The notes under the pieces are model-generated. The model was not told the origin of the DNA. It did no database searches and saw only the letters and a list, made by a program, of their open reading frames with translations. The translations under genes and the position numbers were made by a program. A DNA stretch of 64,000 bases. It comes from Augochlora pura (taxonomy: Eukaryota; Arthropoda; Insecta; Hymenoptera; Halictidae). The stretch is from assembly GCF_028453695.1 (NCBI RefSeq), contig NC_135772.1, forward strand, positions 14,880,001-14,944,000. Direction: 5' to 3'. Below, piece by piece: positions 48,161-61,030 of this stretch; position 1 is the first letter of the stretch; each line of letters opens with the position of its first letter.

Positions 48161-51100
48161 TGATTTCAATCTCCGAATACATACGTCGTTGTCGTAAAAG
48201 TTGTTTTAATTTTTAAATGGCAGGCTTGTATTTGAGTCGAAAAATAATGCAAACTACCACTTTGACTAACATTTCTTTTAATTTGTGTACACCTCGGTTC
48301 AATTCTCGTGCATTTGTTATAAAGAATACGTGGCTGGATAACGATATTGCTCGTTTAACCTTTGCTAGTTTAACGACTTCGTTGTAGAACAATTATTTTA
48401 TTTTGCCGGTTTTTGAGGTTACGAAGTTCCTGATTGTGTCCGATATAAATATCGTAATTCTTTTTATCATTTGTAAGTATAATGAGTTGCATCGGTGTGT
48501 GCTTGAATTAATCAATAATATTTTAATCTTCTGGGAAGAACAAATTACCATATTTATTTAAAAATTGTTTTTCTATTTTGGTACAGAGGGTATATTAAGC
48601 TGTCAAGACTTCTGAACCTGTAAAATACATTACATCTAAATAAATTACGAAAGTTTCTGAAAGATTCATGGCTCATCTTTAATACCTAATATATCAAAGT
48701 TAATTTTATTTTTATGTTAATAAAATTACGTGAAAGCGAGTATCGCAACCATGAACAGAAACAAGCGCGTGTTTTCTTTCTCGAAACAACGTGCGCACAT
48801 CATTGCTAATGATTCATGAATGGCAAAAAAATGCCGCACCGTGACCAATTTACACGTTAATACAGCAAATATGCGCTACTTATAAGATGGAACGCACGAA
48901 ACTAATTGCCAATGAGGGAACGTCGGGATTATGGCAATTACACATCGATAACCATGCGCGCGTAACAGTAGCAAAAGTTAATTATTACAGTGTGTATGGC
49001 ACATTGTTCGAGGCCGGAAGATGGGTAACACGTAACGTTAAGGATGCGCAGAGAACAGGTGTATGAAGCCATGAGGAAGCAGGGTATCGATTAATTAGCG
49101 TCGCTTGTTGCGAAGCGGTTTGATGCATCAAAGAACGGAAAAAATATCGGAGAAGAAAATTTTGGTGATTTTCGTCTCACGGATGATCGAAGATCACAAA
49201 AATGCAGAACCATAAATATGCGGTTAATAAGTCGAAACTCAATCAGACACTCGCAGTTTCAGTCTGTGAAATTACATTTTCTCAGAATAACTGTCATTGT
49301 AAAATGGTGTTAATATTTTAATAATTCTTTATGGGATCGTAAAATTTTTTGCGCACAGAAATTTCCGTATCTAGAGTAAACCTATCAATAAAATATGATT
49401 GCACTTAATATATGCATAAAACGAATACTTATTTGCAATCGTAATTGCAGAAATATGTTAGTTAATGATCCTTGAATTATATTATATAAATATTTATTAC
49501 GCAATAAGCTGAAAACAGCCTTCACATATTACTTTATACTTTCATAAGGATTGTTTAGAAATTCAAATTTGTTTAGAAATTCATTAATTGGACTGTGATT
49601 GTTTGTTTTCCAGGTTGGGTAAATTATACAGTTTTTTGGATGTATTACAGCGTGAAAAAGATGGCGGGACACTAATTTTACTAACAATAGTTATATAAAT
49701 ATGTAAATTTTACTAATATAAATATAGATGTAATTTCCATAGAACGATAAGTTTAGCATTGTAGTTTGTCAAGCGCATTAATGCATTAGAACAACGTGCA
49801 TTCGCGTTGCAATTTCGAGGTTATATTAAGACGTAGGAACCACGTGGAACGAATACTTCCGTTCCGTTTTTTCCAGAAACGTCATTTATAATAACCGACC
49901 GATAAACCGCCCATAAATACGAGGCACACGGAACTTGAAACAAATTGGTAACGCATTAATTACGATGAATTTATTAAGACAACTTTTAATGTCTTCTTGA
50001 GCCGTGCAAGAGAAATCGCGCTGCTGCAAAATGACTGGGAATTTGATTTATGTACGCGCGCTATGTAATTCGATCTGCGAAATGAAGGTGGTGTAGACGA
50101 TCGACACCCCATTTTTACTTCAACGGCAAACAGTTTCTTTCGAAATAGCAACGCCGGCATTCATCGCGACGACAGAAAGGCCACTGTCATGGCGTTGATT
50201 AACACACTCGGATGAATTTAATGGCATGAAATTGCATACTAAAATGTAACGATAAAGTACGGAGTTTCGCAAATGTCTCGAGAACACGCAGAACGTGCGA
50301 GTGGATGATACAGGATCAGTGTGAACTATCTGCCACGTTCGAATGAAGTTACTGATAATTATCGTTTACGGTGTACAGTGACTCGTATTAATTATCGGAC
50401 TTTTTTAAAATAAAATAACTATTTTCATTATGGCTGGAGTGACTTTTATTTTTTGAGATATTGGAGAGACCAAACACTAATATATTCACAAAATTTTCCT
50501 AAAAAAATGCAATGATTTGCGATAAGAAAGGAATACAAAAACTCGTGTCTTTTTTCAACCATTTTATTTAAGCTTATAAAGAAAATTAAAAAAATGCATT
50601 AAATAGATCTCGATAACTTATACCGAAAATTCGGTCGAAATCGCTTACTAGTTGCATAAAGAAATTAAAAAACATATTTCCCATTTTTGCTTCGTTGCAA
50701 CCAATCGTCCACTTTCGAAGAAATTAATTTGTTTTAAAAAGTGTCGGAATATAATTGTAAATCACTACATGTACGGCAACCTCTTACCATAATACCTACA
50801 GCGAAGCAGAGCCGATGCTGACAAAACGAATGTAATATGACGTGTTCTTCCTGCGACTTAACAAGTTACGTATCTTTCTTAAACAGAACTTAATTAGTTA
50901 CGATATCGTGTGCGGACTGCCGTCAAGCGTCGAGTATACAATGGATGTTTACTTTAGTTTCAATCACTTTGTTCCTGCACGCGAAAGAAACACGTGAACG
51001 CGCGCTTCTGTCCGGACGAATAACAATTGCTAATGACACTGCCGAGAACTAAATATGTTAATTATAGAATAAGTTACTCGAAAGCGAGACTACATAAATT

Positions 51101-51339
51101 TTAAAGTCTTCTTGCACGATAATACTTGTACATTTATTATACGAAATTAGAAACCTGCCGAGCTAGAGCAACGTAAACTATATTAATATAGATTCTAGAA
51201 AATTAATATAGAAAAATAAAATAACGTAATTGCGAAAAATATTAATACTTATCACATGCTACGGAGTAAGTGTGCTCGGTACCTTCTTTTTCCAGTTAAG
51301 TATGAAAATTTCACAGTCACGAATTTATGTATTAGCTAG

Positions 51340-51481
51340 TTTAATAATTAGTTAGATTAACGTTAGCTACTGTAAATAATTAACTGGATTAGTATTAGCT
51401 ACTGTAAATAATTAACTGGATTAGTATTAGCTGCTGCAAATTATTAACTAGATTAGTATTAACTAGTGTAAATAAAACTAG
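51340..51481. repeat. 32-bp tandem repeat, about four copies
   Basis: TTAGCTACTGTAAATAATTA starts units at 51363 and 51395, identical over 32 bp. Diverged units follow at 51427 and 51459, and a degraded unit lies upstream. Confidence 0.9.
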
Positions 51482-52253
51482 TAACAAGCTTTTTACGAGT
51501 TTAATAAATACACAATATAAATACACAACAAGAAATGAGATATACCAAAGCTAAAAAAAATTGTTTTTTTATGACGTGGCTAGTATAGTCGAACGAATCT
51601 AATAGAATCGAAAGTTGTTACAATGCGAAGTTAGTCATGGAAAAAGAAAAGATTGTTCAAGACGACTATAATTAGCGATAGCGAAAATTGATTCCTCTCT
51701 GATCTCGTTGTGTCATGTACCTCCATCTCGTGCCATCGAGTAACAACATAATTAAAAAATGAACGTTTCAACTCCGAGGAAATATTACTAAGTCGTGAGG
51801 AACACCGGACGTAACAGCTAATTTGAATTAATTTACATAATGTTCTATACTTAAGAATACTATGTTAGCATTCGTCTCGGAATTGAATCGTACGTGAGTC
51901 CGCGTAGACGCTGAAACGGCTGCTATGACGTGATTATCAACTTAATCAAATAATGTAATACGGAATACGTTCATTAATTCATCTTCAGCGTGATAACAGC
52001 GCCGACGCGCATAATGCATCTCATCGCTCGCGCATGTAATTAAAGTTTACGATTAATAGACTATCCAGCGACGAAAGAACAACTTTTTGAAATGTACCGC
52101 TAAAAACATCTTTGGCGAGAAACAATTTTCTTCCAAATTTCTTCCAAGATAAATGATTGTCAATCTGCCTACGATTATCTAGATTAACATTAAAACATAC
52201 TAATGAACTTGTGAATTTTTCTAACAACTAAATATTAATTTCCTGAAAAGAGG

Positions 52254-52316
52254 AATATTATATAAATATTATATAAATATAATATAAATATAACATAATA
52301 TAATATAATATAAATA
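52254..52316. repeat. AT-only simple repeat
   Basis: Repeats of ATTATATAA and TAATATAA, almost free of G and C. Confidence 0.8.
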
Positions 52317-52680
52317 AGATGCATTGATTTTTCAGATAATAATTTCAAGGTACCATTACTATGACCGAAATGGTACTAATATTCATGTTTTATTGTGACA
52401 AATTGTGTGACAAACAGCGAGCCAGAAATCTTCTGACACAGAGTTCTGAGACTGCGGATCTTTATGTGTTTATGACATATGCAGATCTCTCGGATGCAAG
52501 AAAACGTATAAATTAACAACATCGCTCGGCTTTTTACGCTGAGTAATCTTAGTTGACGAAGGAAACCTTTTCCATTAATTTTTCTAAAATGATAAAGATC
52601 CGTAGTCTGCTAATATCTTATATTAATTGTTAATGCGATTTTAGATCATCAAGTTAAGAAAAAACGAAATTGTTCGGAGA

Positions 52681-53330
52681 ATTCAGCGGCAGCCATTGCA
52701 CTTGGCGGTTAATCGAAATCAAAGATCGGAAATTAGCGCGGTGCAACGAATGTGGGAGCCGCGCAGAGTCGTAATAACGTACAATTAATTTGCGCGGCGC
52801 GAAATGCTCTAATCAAGGGAGGTCGGAGGGGAGAAGAGGGGGGGGGGGGGATGAGCGTCGATAAACGTGCCTGATAAAGCATTCTGTGCCTCGAATCTGA
52901 CAGAACGATCGGGGGCCCTCTTGCTCGATGTGTGCGCCGGCGCACGTACGCGTCCGTGGACGGACGTGAACGCATACAAGATAAAAAGCCTGTTACGTAC
53001 ATTGTAGCGGCGGATGTCAAGGAAAACTAACTGGCGCCTCCCGCGTGCAACGATGCAATGACTAAAACAAACGTGCGCGGACACGCATACACGTGTAACC
53101 CGCTCGCAAGGAAATGACTCTGCGTGCACCAAGGATCGGGCGGCGCGCGAGTGTCTCTTGGCGAACGGTGCAGCACGTTGGAAAAGTGCGCTGACGCAAA
53201 CTATAGCGTTTTCGAATTCGGAGCCGGTAGAGTCGAGTGATTTTTGCTATTTTTATATTGATATCGACTCGCCAATTTCGCGGGGGAAATCCTCATTTTC
53301 AGCCGCGTAAAACTTACTTTTTATTTCAAA
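52681..53330. other. CpG-rich patch with G13 run
   Basis: A run of thirteen G lies at 52838-52850. Overlapping minus frames at 52733-53132 are compositional. No gene called. Confidence 0.4.
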
Positions 53331-54049
53331 CAGGATATCGAGATGCACTGTCCCAAAATTATTTAAGATATGTAATAGTTTGTTTAATTATCTGCACCTA
53401 AGGCATTCGTGTTGGAGTAATTGTTAAAATATTCAAAATGTAATCATGTTTTTAAAAATGGAAGCATCTAAATTCTATTTTATCTTTCGCACGCAAATAT
53501 TCAAGGGAATAAATTAACATTCGTTTGGAAAGATTAACGAAAGCTGTCATTCTTAAATATATTTGGGCGATGCAGCTAAACTGCTCATTAACTAGGTATT
53601 CTAATGTCAGCCTCCGAAACCATTGATTTTTCTTATTTCTTGATATTCGACCAATTATTATATTTTCTATCCCAATTTTGATAGTTCTTTTCAAACAATC
53701 ATATATTTTTAGTAACTACCTTTTGCCAACATTTCATAAAGAACGATGTATATCATTCGATGTGTTACTTTGGAAGTGATATTCCTTCGAGAAGATACTT
53801 TTGCCTAAAAAAATGCCTAATAATTAAATAAAATGTCTAAAATTTATGAACACGTTAGAAGAAAATTTTAATTGAAATAGTCAGACGAATATAAATACTT
53901 GAAATATAAAAAAGTGCCGTCTCACTATCACGAGTATACTTGTCACATGTAGCTAGGGGTTGAAGTAACAACCAATTGTTAACCAAATATTCTAAACAAC
54001 GACCGCATTATTAACAAGCCCAGCAAACGCTAATGACCGAGTTCATAAA
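53331..54049. other. AT-rich spacer
   Basis: The minus frame at 53452-53694 shows no recognisable domain. Nothing else found. Confidence 0.4.
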
Positions 54050-55330
54050 ATGACGTGTAACCAAATCGTCGAATTTCTATTGACACTTCAATCGTCGCGT
54101 TTCTATGCGTTTGTCCTCGCGTTCTGCCGCGCGACGCGCTCCTGCGCTTTTTATCCGGTCCGCTCGTCTCCTCCGCGCGATCTCACGGTTATGCAAGAGT
54201 GTTACAAACATCGCAAATTCTCGGCCAGAGTATCTGTTCCCGTCCGTGACCGCCACCGCTCGGCTCCGCTTCGACTCCGCGCGGCACGTTCGAAGCGGTC
54301 ATCGCCAGTTGCGTCCCTTGACCGTCAATACTTCGACCAATAAAAAGAGACTCGGCCTTTTTTCGCACTCGAGCAGATCCGTAACTAAGAGTTACAGGTA
54401 TTAACTCGCCCATACAGCATGCAGCCGTGCAATCGTCTCTTTCGTTCTGCTTCCGTTCCCTCCGAGTGCAAGCGCGCGCGCGCACGCGCGTTCCTCCAGC
54501 TGTTGACAGTCTGTCTTGCTCACACGCAGAGCAGCCTCCGCGTGGTGTCCTCTTTTTTCCACGCGCGATTTCCACCTATTTCTTCCTTCTCTATGAACGG
54601 ACAGCGTCTCTCGGACACGTGTGCATCGCCGTGGTTCAGGGTCAAGCGGCGGACTCGTTGTCGATTTTCGCAGTCGACGGAATTAAAAGATATGTTTCTC
54701 TCCCTCCCTTTCATTCTCTATCTCACTCTATCTTTTTCTTACTCTTTCGATCTCTTTTACCCTTTCGATCTCTTTTACTCTTTCGATCTCTTTTACTCGT
54801 TCGATCTCTTTTACTCTCTCGATCTCTTTTACTCTTTCTTTCTCTTTTACTCTTTCGATCTCTTTTACTCTTTCTCTCTCTCCCGCTCTCTTTCTCTTTC
54901 CCCATCGACCGGTACCACCGCCAACGGCCTTCGACTTTATGGCGCACCTGAGATCGAGTTCCTGCGCGACAGGATTTCGCGCGACCGATAATCAACCCCA
55001 CCCCGCGCTGTCACTGTCACGACACGGACAAAGAAAGTAATAAACGGAATTAGCTGTCCATTCCTTCGAGCCTCCAAAGATCAGTCTCCTTTTCGGTAAA
55101 GATCAAACACACGGAGACGACCGGGTTTCGTGTGTCCGTCACGTCACGAGACCGTTTGCCTAGATTGTTCATGCTTGATACGCCGTGACTCTATTCCTTC
55201 ATCCATCTGTTCTCGTTTCGCGCGAATACCCAAACAAAAGCATTTAAAACGTAAAGACACCGAGTGATTGAACTCGGTTTCGACTTCGGTTCTCGCAAAA
55301 GAATCTCGGAAGATTCCTAAAAAAAAATTA
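54050..55330. other. CpG-rich patch
   Basis: Several overlapping plus frames (to 190 codons) and minus frames cross this patch and the 18-bp minisatellite inside it. They are open in most frames because of composition and because the repeat unit is a multiple of three. Confidence 0.4.
54739..54882. repeat. 18-bp minisatellite, eight copies
   Basis: Eight units of TTACTCTTTCGATCTCTT follow one another with few substitutions, the last being the most CT-rich. As 18 is divisible by three, every frame without a stop stays open. The plus strand reads SFDLFY-type repeats and the minus strand KSKRDR-type repeats. Confidence 0.95.
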
Positions 55331-57969
55331 ACCGACAAAAAGTGTTCGACCTATGAAACTATTCGGCACTATAGAAATAGCAGTTTACCTCGTCTGACGC
55401 TTGGTATAGTAGAGTTTCCGTGAGTAATGGGTTAATGGGTTCATTGTGGAATTAGCGACCATCGGGATACCATAAAATTGAAGGAATTTATTTGCTGTAA
55501 CGAAAATACAGAAGTCAAGATTCATCACAGTAAACTTAGTTAAAAAGTTACCTTATTAGAGGTATTAACGTAATAAGTAACGTAATCACGCGATAGCGAA
55601 TGTGTTAACTATTATTTCCACTTACACAATTAGATTATTTTAGATAACCCTAATTTTGTATGGACTTATTTCAGTGCCTCCCATAGTAAGTGTACAATTT
55701 CATGAAAAATCAATCTCTAAAATGAACCATTTAATTTCAAATCTATCGCTTTATAATTCCGCGCCGTCAGTTTAGGTATGTCAAGCATAAACGTTTCCAC
55801 ATTGCGACTCTGTATCTTTCCTAAACTCCTTTCTTTTATTTATACGACATGGTTTTCGCAGCAATTAGTGGCCACATTTGCGAACGTTTACGGAATGCAA
55901 CTTACAGGCTATGATTAAATGAAATCCATATAATCAACTGCGATCAATATTGATTTATGCACGTAAATTCCCATGCAGATATAATTGTAGTTGGCACGTC
56001 TTATAATTTAATAGAGTTAGGTGCGAATATTAATGTCAAGTTATCTCGTGTGCAAGTTCGCGAAACTTTTATTTTATTAGCGAATTGAATAAAAAGAAAA
56101 AGCAAGAATTTTCAATCGATTCCACGCGGCGATGCGAATCGCGCAAAAAGTGCCCGTTTTTATAAACATCAATTGTCCATCGCGACACTTCAAGTGCGAG
56201 AGTCTACGTTATGATACGCTCGATTCGCGATGCGCCAAGATTCTGTACCGCGATAATTACAATTAATACAACACGGAGGAACGAGGTTGCACGAGCTAAT
56301 TAGGGTTGATAATCAGAGACGCCTGTAACGCCGGCGCGGCCCCCGTCTTCGGATCGAACAATAATCCCGGCGCGGTCAGCGAAACCGGCGGGAACGCCTT
56401 GAACGACTCCCGGCAACCTAGTGTAAACTGGACACCGTGTGTTTTGGAGCGACGGAGGCGAAGGTGTGGCAGCATAAAATCGAGAAGAAAAAGGCAAAAA
56501 GGGCAAATAATGATGATCGCATCGCGAAGCACTTTATTTTTCCCAGCTTACCCGGATTAAATTTATATCGTACACGGTATCTTAGCAGTTGTCCTCGAGA
56601 GACAAGCTCGCATGAAAACTCGCGCCCGGCCCGACGAAACGGTGAAACGCGCCGCGGCGGCGCGGGTATCGTATAGAAATTTTATGCCGGCCGAGCATCG
56701 AATTTATAGGCGTAAACGAAGGGACGACGGTATGGTGGAAATATGACGACGCGAAACGGTTCGACTTCGCTAATGATATCGACGCGGGGATTGCAAAGCA
56801 ATTATTTAACGGCGACGATCGCGGCCACTATGGCAGTTTCAACGATTAAGAAATATATAAGCAACGAAGCCACGAAGTTTACGTCGCGTGGAGTAGATTT
56901 TTAGCAATTGAAACGCTCTTCTGCGGCAACGTTTATTATATGCACAATAGAATATATCGCGCACTAACATAATGGAGCATAAAATATAATTCATCGTTCT
57001 TTTACGATTTACTTGCGATCTTCCGCACGGCATACAACGAATACGCCGTTTATAAATAAATACAAGGTCGTGTGGTAATAAATCATTGCAATATTTTTCA
57101 TTCATTTTGGGCTCAATAATGAAACTCCTTGCATCATCCATTGTTCTTTGAGGAACGAGGAATTTCCCACATAAATCACCGTTGAACGGAAACAATAGAT
57201 ACGATTTCCGAGATGCAACGTGCGACGAAAGCGAAGGAATCTTTTACAATGCAGCATCACGAAGTCCGAAGGTTGCATCGAACGCATAAACGGAGATGCA
57301 CAGTCGCAAATTGGGCAATCTTCTTCTAAATGTTCGAGCGTTTAATTTGCGAAGCTTTATTTATGGCAGCATAAATATTTATAGAGACATAAAACCGCTT
57401 TTCACGTGCAATTATTAAATAAATGTTCCTTCGACCCGGCACTTTATGACACATTTACCGAGAGTCGTTTAATTACCGGTTATCGTGCTTTTGTTTTTCT
57501 TGGCCCCGAGATATTAATTGTTCCGCGAGATGCGGGACCGTCTCTCGGTTGTTCCCGCAAACCGTATTTTCGCCGCGCGAGATCGGCGCCGCTCGAAGCT
57601 CCGTTTAATATTCAGCGATGCAGTCCAGATTCTGTTTCCACGGCTTCCGGTGCATTAGTACGTTGCAAACTAGGAAAATCGCGCGCCCGCTCGGCAAGCT
57701 TCTACATTTAACTCGTCCCGAATAAACCACCGAATAGCCAGCCTAACGTATCGTTGACAGACGTCCCATTGCTCAACGCAGCACACCCACTTCAATTTGT
57801 AACTCTGTACGCGAGCTATTCCTATTGGCTAGCGAGATTTTAAATTCTCACCTGACAGCGTGGCTCGATTAACGTTGCCGCGGTGGTAATCGTTTGAAGA
57901 TGTTCTATTTCTATGTGGACACCGTGTTGCATTGGCTCGTTGAACCTTTGGACGGTGCCGAGCCATTAG
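55331..57969. other. Mixed stretch, no gene recognised
   Basis: AT-rich to about 56100, then CpG-rich to 57700. GCGAATGTGTTAA near 55596-55608 looks like a TTAA-element right end without a partner. Frames at 56306-56676 plus, 56839-57195 minus and 57406-57711 plus show no domain. Confidence 0.4.
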
Positions 57970-58216
57970 TTAACCCCTTGCCGTATCATTTCCTTCATAG
58001 TTGCAATGGTATGTACCTTTTTGGTTATAATCATTTCTTAGAAGATAAAGAAAAATATTTATCGTGTGTCTACATTTACTAGAGTGATTAAATATTGATT
58101 GTAAGAAACATAATCTTAATCCGATTTCAAAGAAAGGTATAACAGTCATACTTGACAGAATATTAATACAAATTTCCGTCATCAGTCTGACTCGTTAATA
58201 TACGGCAAGGGGTTAA
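57970..58216. mobile_element. TTAA-flanked MITE with perfect 17-bp ends, 247 bp
   Basis: TTAACCCCTTGCCGTAT at the left is repeated exactly, inverted, at the right (ATACGGCAAGGGGTTAA). This is the clearest element in the window and probably the youngest, as its ends have not diverged. A 62-codon frame overlaps it but is not transposase. It is related to the element at 45258 by its left end. Confidence 0.85.
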
Positions 58217-58594
58217 TTGACGGATGCTCTATAAATTTAACAAGCACGTGAGACTTTGTTATGCAGATCATTTCGAGAATGATGTTTTATGTTTCAGGAA
58301 ACGCATTTGATCCGTAGACATTTCGCACGGTTCTCTAAAACAAATTTTATGCAGGTATTTTTAGATGACCGTACTGTAAACAACGTGCCACGTATATATT
58401 CCACGTTTTGTGATATTGTAGACGTGTTATTTTGGTATGCGGAATACTAAACTGTTTGTAAATTGTAATTTTTTATGTTTTTAATAACTTCTTTTAGTAA
58501 GAAATTAATGTGATGATTTTAGTAACAACTGTACTACCTTTTATTTCCAAGTAAAGATAAGACGTTTTTTACGTTCTATTTAACGTTCCTATAT
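58217..58594. other. AT-rich spacer
   Basis: No recognised feature between the MITE and the degenerate AT array. Confidence 0.45.
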
Positions 58595-58880
58595 ATCTAT
58601 AATTTTTATGTTTCTATAATTCTATATTTCTATAATTGTAATATTTCTGTATTTTCATATTTCTATATTTTTATATTTCTATATTCTTATATCTCTATAT
58701 TTTTATATTTCTACATTCTTATATTTCTAACTTTTATATTTCTATATTTTTATATTTCTATATTACTATATTTCTATATTACTATATTTCTATATTACTA
58801 TATTTCTGTATTCTTATATTTCTGTATTTTAATATTTCTATATTCTTATATTTTCATATTCTTATATTTCTATATTCTTA
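58595..58880. repeat. Degenerate AT array
   Basis: About 285 bases of variants of TATTTCTATATTCTTA on the plus strand. Near 58760-58805 the unit TATTTCTATATTACTA repeats cleanly three times. The strand shows almost no G, so it is a T/A/C-biased array. Confidence 0.85.
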
Positions 58881-59459
58881 AACAAACATTGACATCGTTC
58901 ATTTCTGAAATTCATAGTCGCCAGCATAATCGACTAACCGTGCAAGTACTTTCGTGGCGAAAGACACGTGAAAGAATAACCTTTTACATAAATTGTACAT
59001 TAACATCGTATGAGGTAATTGACTTTCATTTGTTTACGCGTTAAAGTGCTATCTATGAGAAACTGGTTTGAACATCTCGCGCGGCCTACTGATTGGATTC
59101 ATTAATTCCAATTTCAATTACAGGCCAGATAATAACATTTGTAACGCGCATGCATATTTAAATAAGTAAAAGTAAACGTCATAAAATAGTACCCACTCCC
59201 CCTATAAACTATTGCAGCAATTAGTTGATGATCGCATAGCTGTACATCAAAAATTAATTTTTCTTAGACTGTAATTTAAATATCACATTCCTCTTGTTAC
59301 ATAAGAAAATAGAAACATTGCATCTGAGTAAAAATTCCATTTGCCTCAATGTAGCGATTTTAAGTTAACTAGCTTAACGATCCTTTTCGAAAAGTAAGAA
59401 AATTCAGTAAATGTACAATAGTTTTTTTTTTCAAAATTACCAATAAGTAAAATGGTCTT
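58881..59459. other. AT-rich spacer
   Basis: No frame of 60 codons and no repeat. A T run lies at 59423-59432. Confidence 0.45.
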
Positions 59460-59689
59460 TTAACACTTTAGCGACCGGTAGCCTATAAATCGGTTGACAT
59501 GGTAACCAATAAATTGAATATCGATTATTAAGATAAACGTGTCGGATTCTACTACCGTAAGCTTCAATATTACTATATAATTTTCTAAATATTAAATACC
59601 TCTCGCGATTAATAAAATAAATAAAATCAAAATAGGAACGAAAATTAAAGATTAAGCTAAGTTTTTACGACCGGTCGATAAAGTGTTAA
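59460..59689. mobile_element. TTAA-flanked MITE-like element, 230 bp
   Basis: TTAACACTTTAGCGACCGGT at the left and the reverse-complemented right end TTAACACTTTATCGACCGGT match at 19 of 20 positions. The interior is AT-rich and non-coding. The start TTAACACTT is shared with the element at 13865, but the following bases differ, so the subfamily is distinct. Confidence 0.8.
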
Positions 59690-60168
59690 TCATAACTACT
59701 ACTTGCATTAAACAAAACTGCTCTGACATTCGATCGTCGATTACTTTCCCCGGACAGATTTCTATCGCGCCAAAACTGACAGGGTTGTGAAACGATCCCG
59801 AGGACGGCGACGCAGTGGTTCCGCAATCGTATCGAAAACGTTGGGGCGATGCTCTTTATTTAAAAATGTGCTCACGGTTGCCCAAGCATCCGCGCTGTTT
59901 GATTTTCACGTGTAAAGGTTGGACGAGAAGCATGACCGTTGGCATCTGCATCGCGAACTACAGGCCGGTTTGTTATTACACACGGGAACACACCAACTTG
60001 AATTTTCAGTTATGCAATATGACGTGCAACTCGCAACACGCGAGTGTTGTACTTTGATCCGCTAACAACCGGCGGTAACTCCAACGTTATACAGTGTCTA
60101 TTTTCGAACGTTGTATGCGCTCGGCGTGTACGCCGTCGTCGTTTCGCCGCGCGTCCATCTTCCCCCCT

Positions 60169-60225
<57 letters not shown>

Positions 60226-60470
60226 GTGTGTGTGTTTGTGGACACACGGGGAGGATCCGTGCTTCCAAACCGTCGTCGATTATTTTCACGGTCATGTAAT
60301 CAGCTTAATAACCGGCGGCTCTTAAAGACGCGAGCCATCGGATAGCTGTGATTTCGTCCCTGCCGCGACGGAAATAGAAGTAAAATTAGTGCAGTCCGTT
60401 CTAACGTTTCGACAACGCAATGCAGAATGCACAGCGGATTATTTAAGACATTTCATAACTATATCCCCAT
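59690..60470. other. CpG-rich patch around the CT array
   Basis: The plus frame 59815-60057 has an ordinary composition with no domain I recognise. Frames over the CT array are compositional. Confidence 0.35.
60172..60223. repeat. (CT)26 microsatellite with adjoining (TG)n
   Basis: Fifty-two nucleotides of uninterrupted CT are followed by GCGTGTGTGTGTTTGTG, a compound CT/TG microsatellite. Confidence 0.95.
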
Positions 60471-61030
60471 AATATATTTATTTTGGATATATAATATATT
60501 TTGGACATATTGGGTTTGCTTTGATTTTTTGTGTAATTTTTTCGGCATGGTTACACAACGTCAAAGTGACCTAACTGCAAACTACCCGTAGTCGAGCTAT
60601 TAAACACATCAAAATTATCAGTTTTTGCTAGGAACTCGTGAAGAACTGCAATTTTTTTTTATTATTTAGAGATCAAAGTCTACCGGTTTCGAGAAGTGCC
60701 GAATGCATTTTTCAATTTTTCATTATAGCTCCGATAAAAAAGTGAAAAAAGCCTGAGTTTTCTAGTATTATTTTTGTCCCAAGAATTAATAAAATTAAAA
60801 AAGAAAGTATTTCAGGTATTGTATCATGAACTGGTCCATCTGAAAATTACAGAAAAATTCAAGTCGTGTAGACCAATTTTTAAAAAATTATACCGTTTCG
60901 AAAGCATTTATTCTGTTTAGCTCCTCACTGTATACAAGGTATAAGGTATTGTACTATACCCTAAAAGGTATAGCAATAGTAGCGTAGTATAAAGCGAAGT
61001 AGCCTCTCCGTGCCGTTCACCGTTAACATT
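60471..61030. other. AT-rich, possibly repeat-derived stretch
   Basis: A T run at 60651-60660, and TATACAAGGTATAAGG at 60933, which resembles mobile-element ends. No coding potential for a transposase is visible. Confidence 0.3.

Larger units (their letters stand above)
48161..52680. other. AT-rich desert
   Basis: About 4.5 kb with only two open frames above 60 codons, both unremarkable. It holds the 32-bp tandem repeat and an AT-only array, listed separately. It may be intron or intergenic. Confidence 0.5.
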
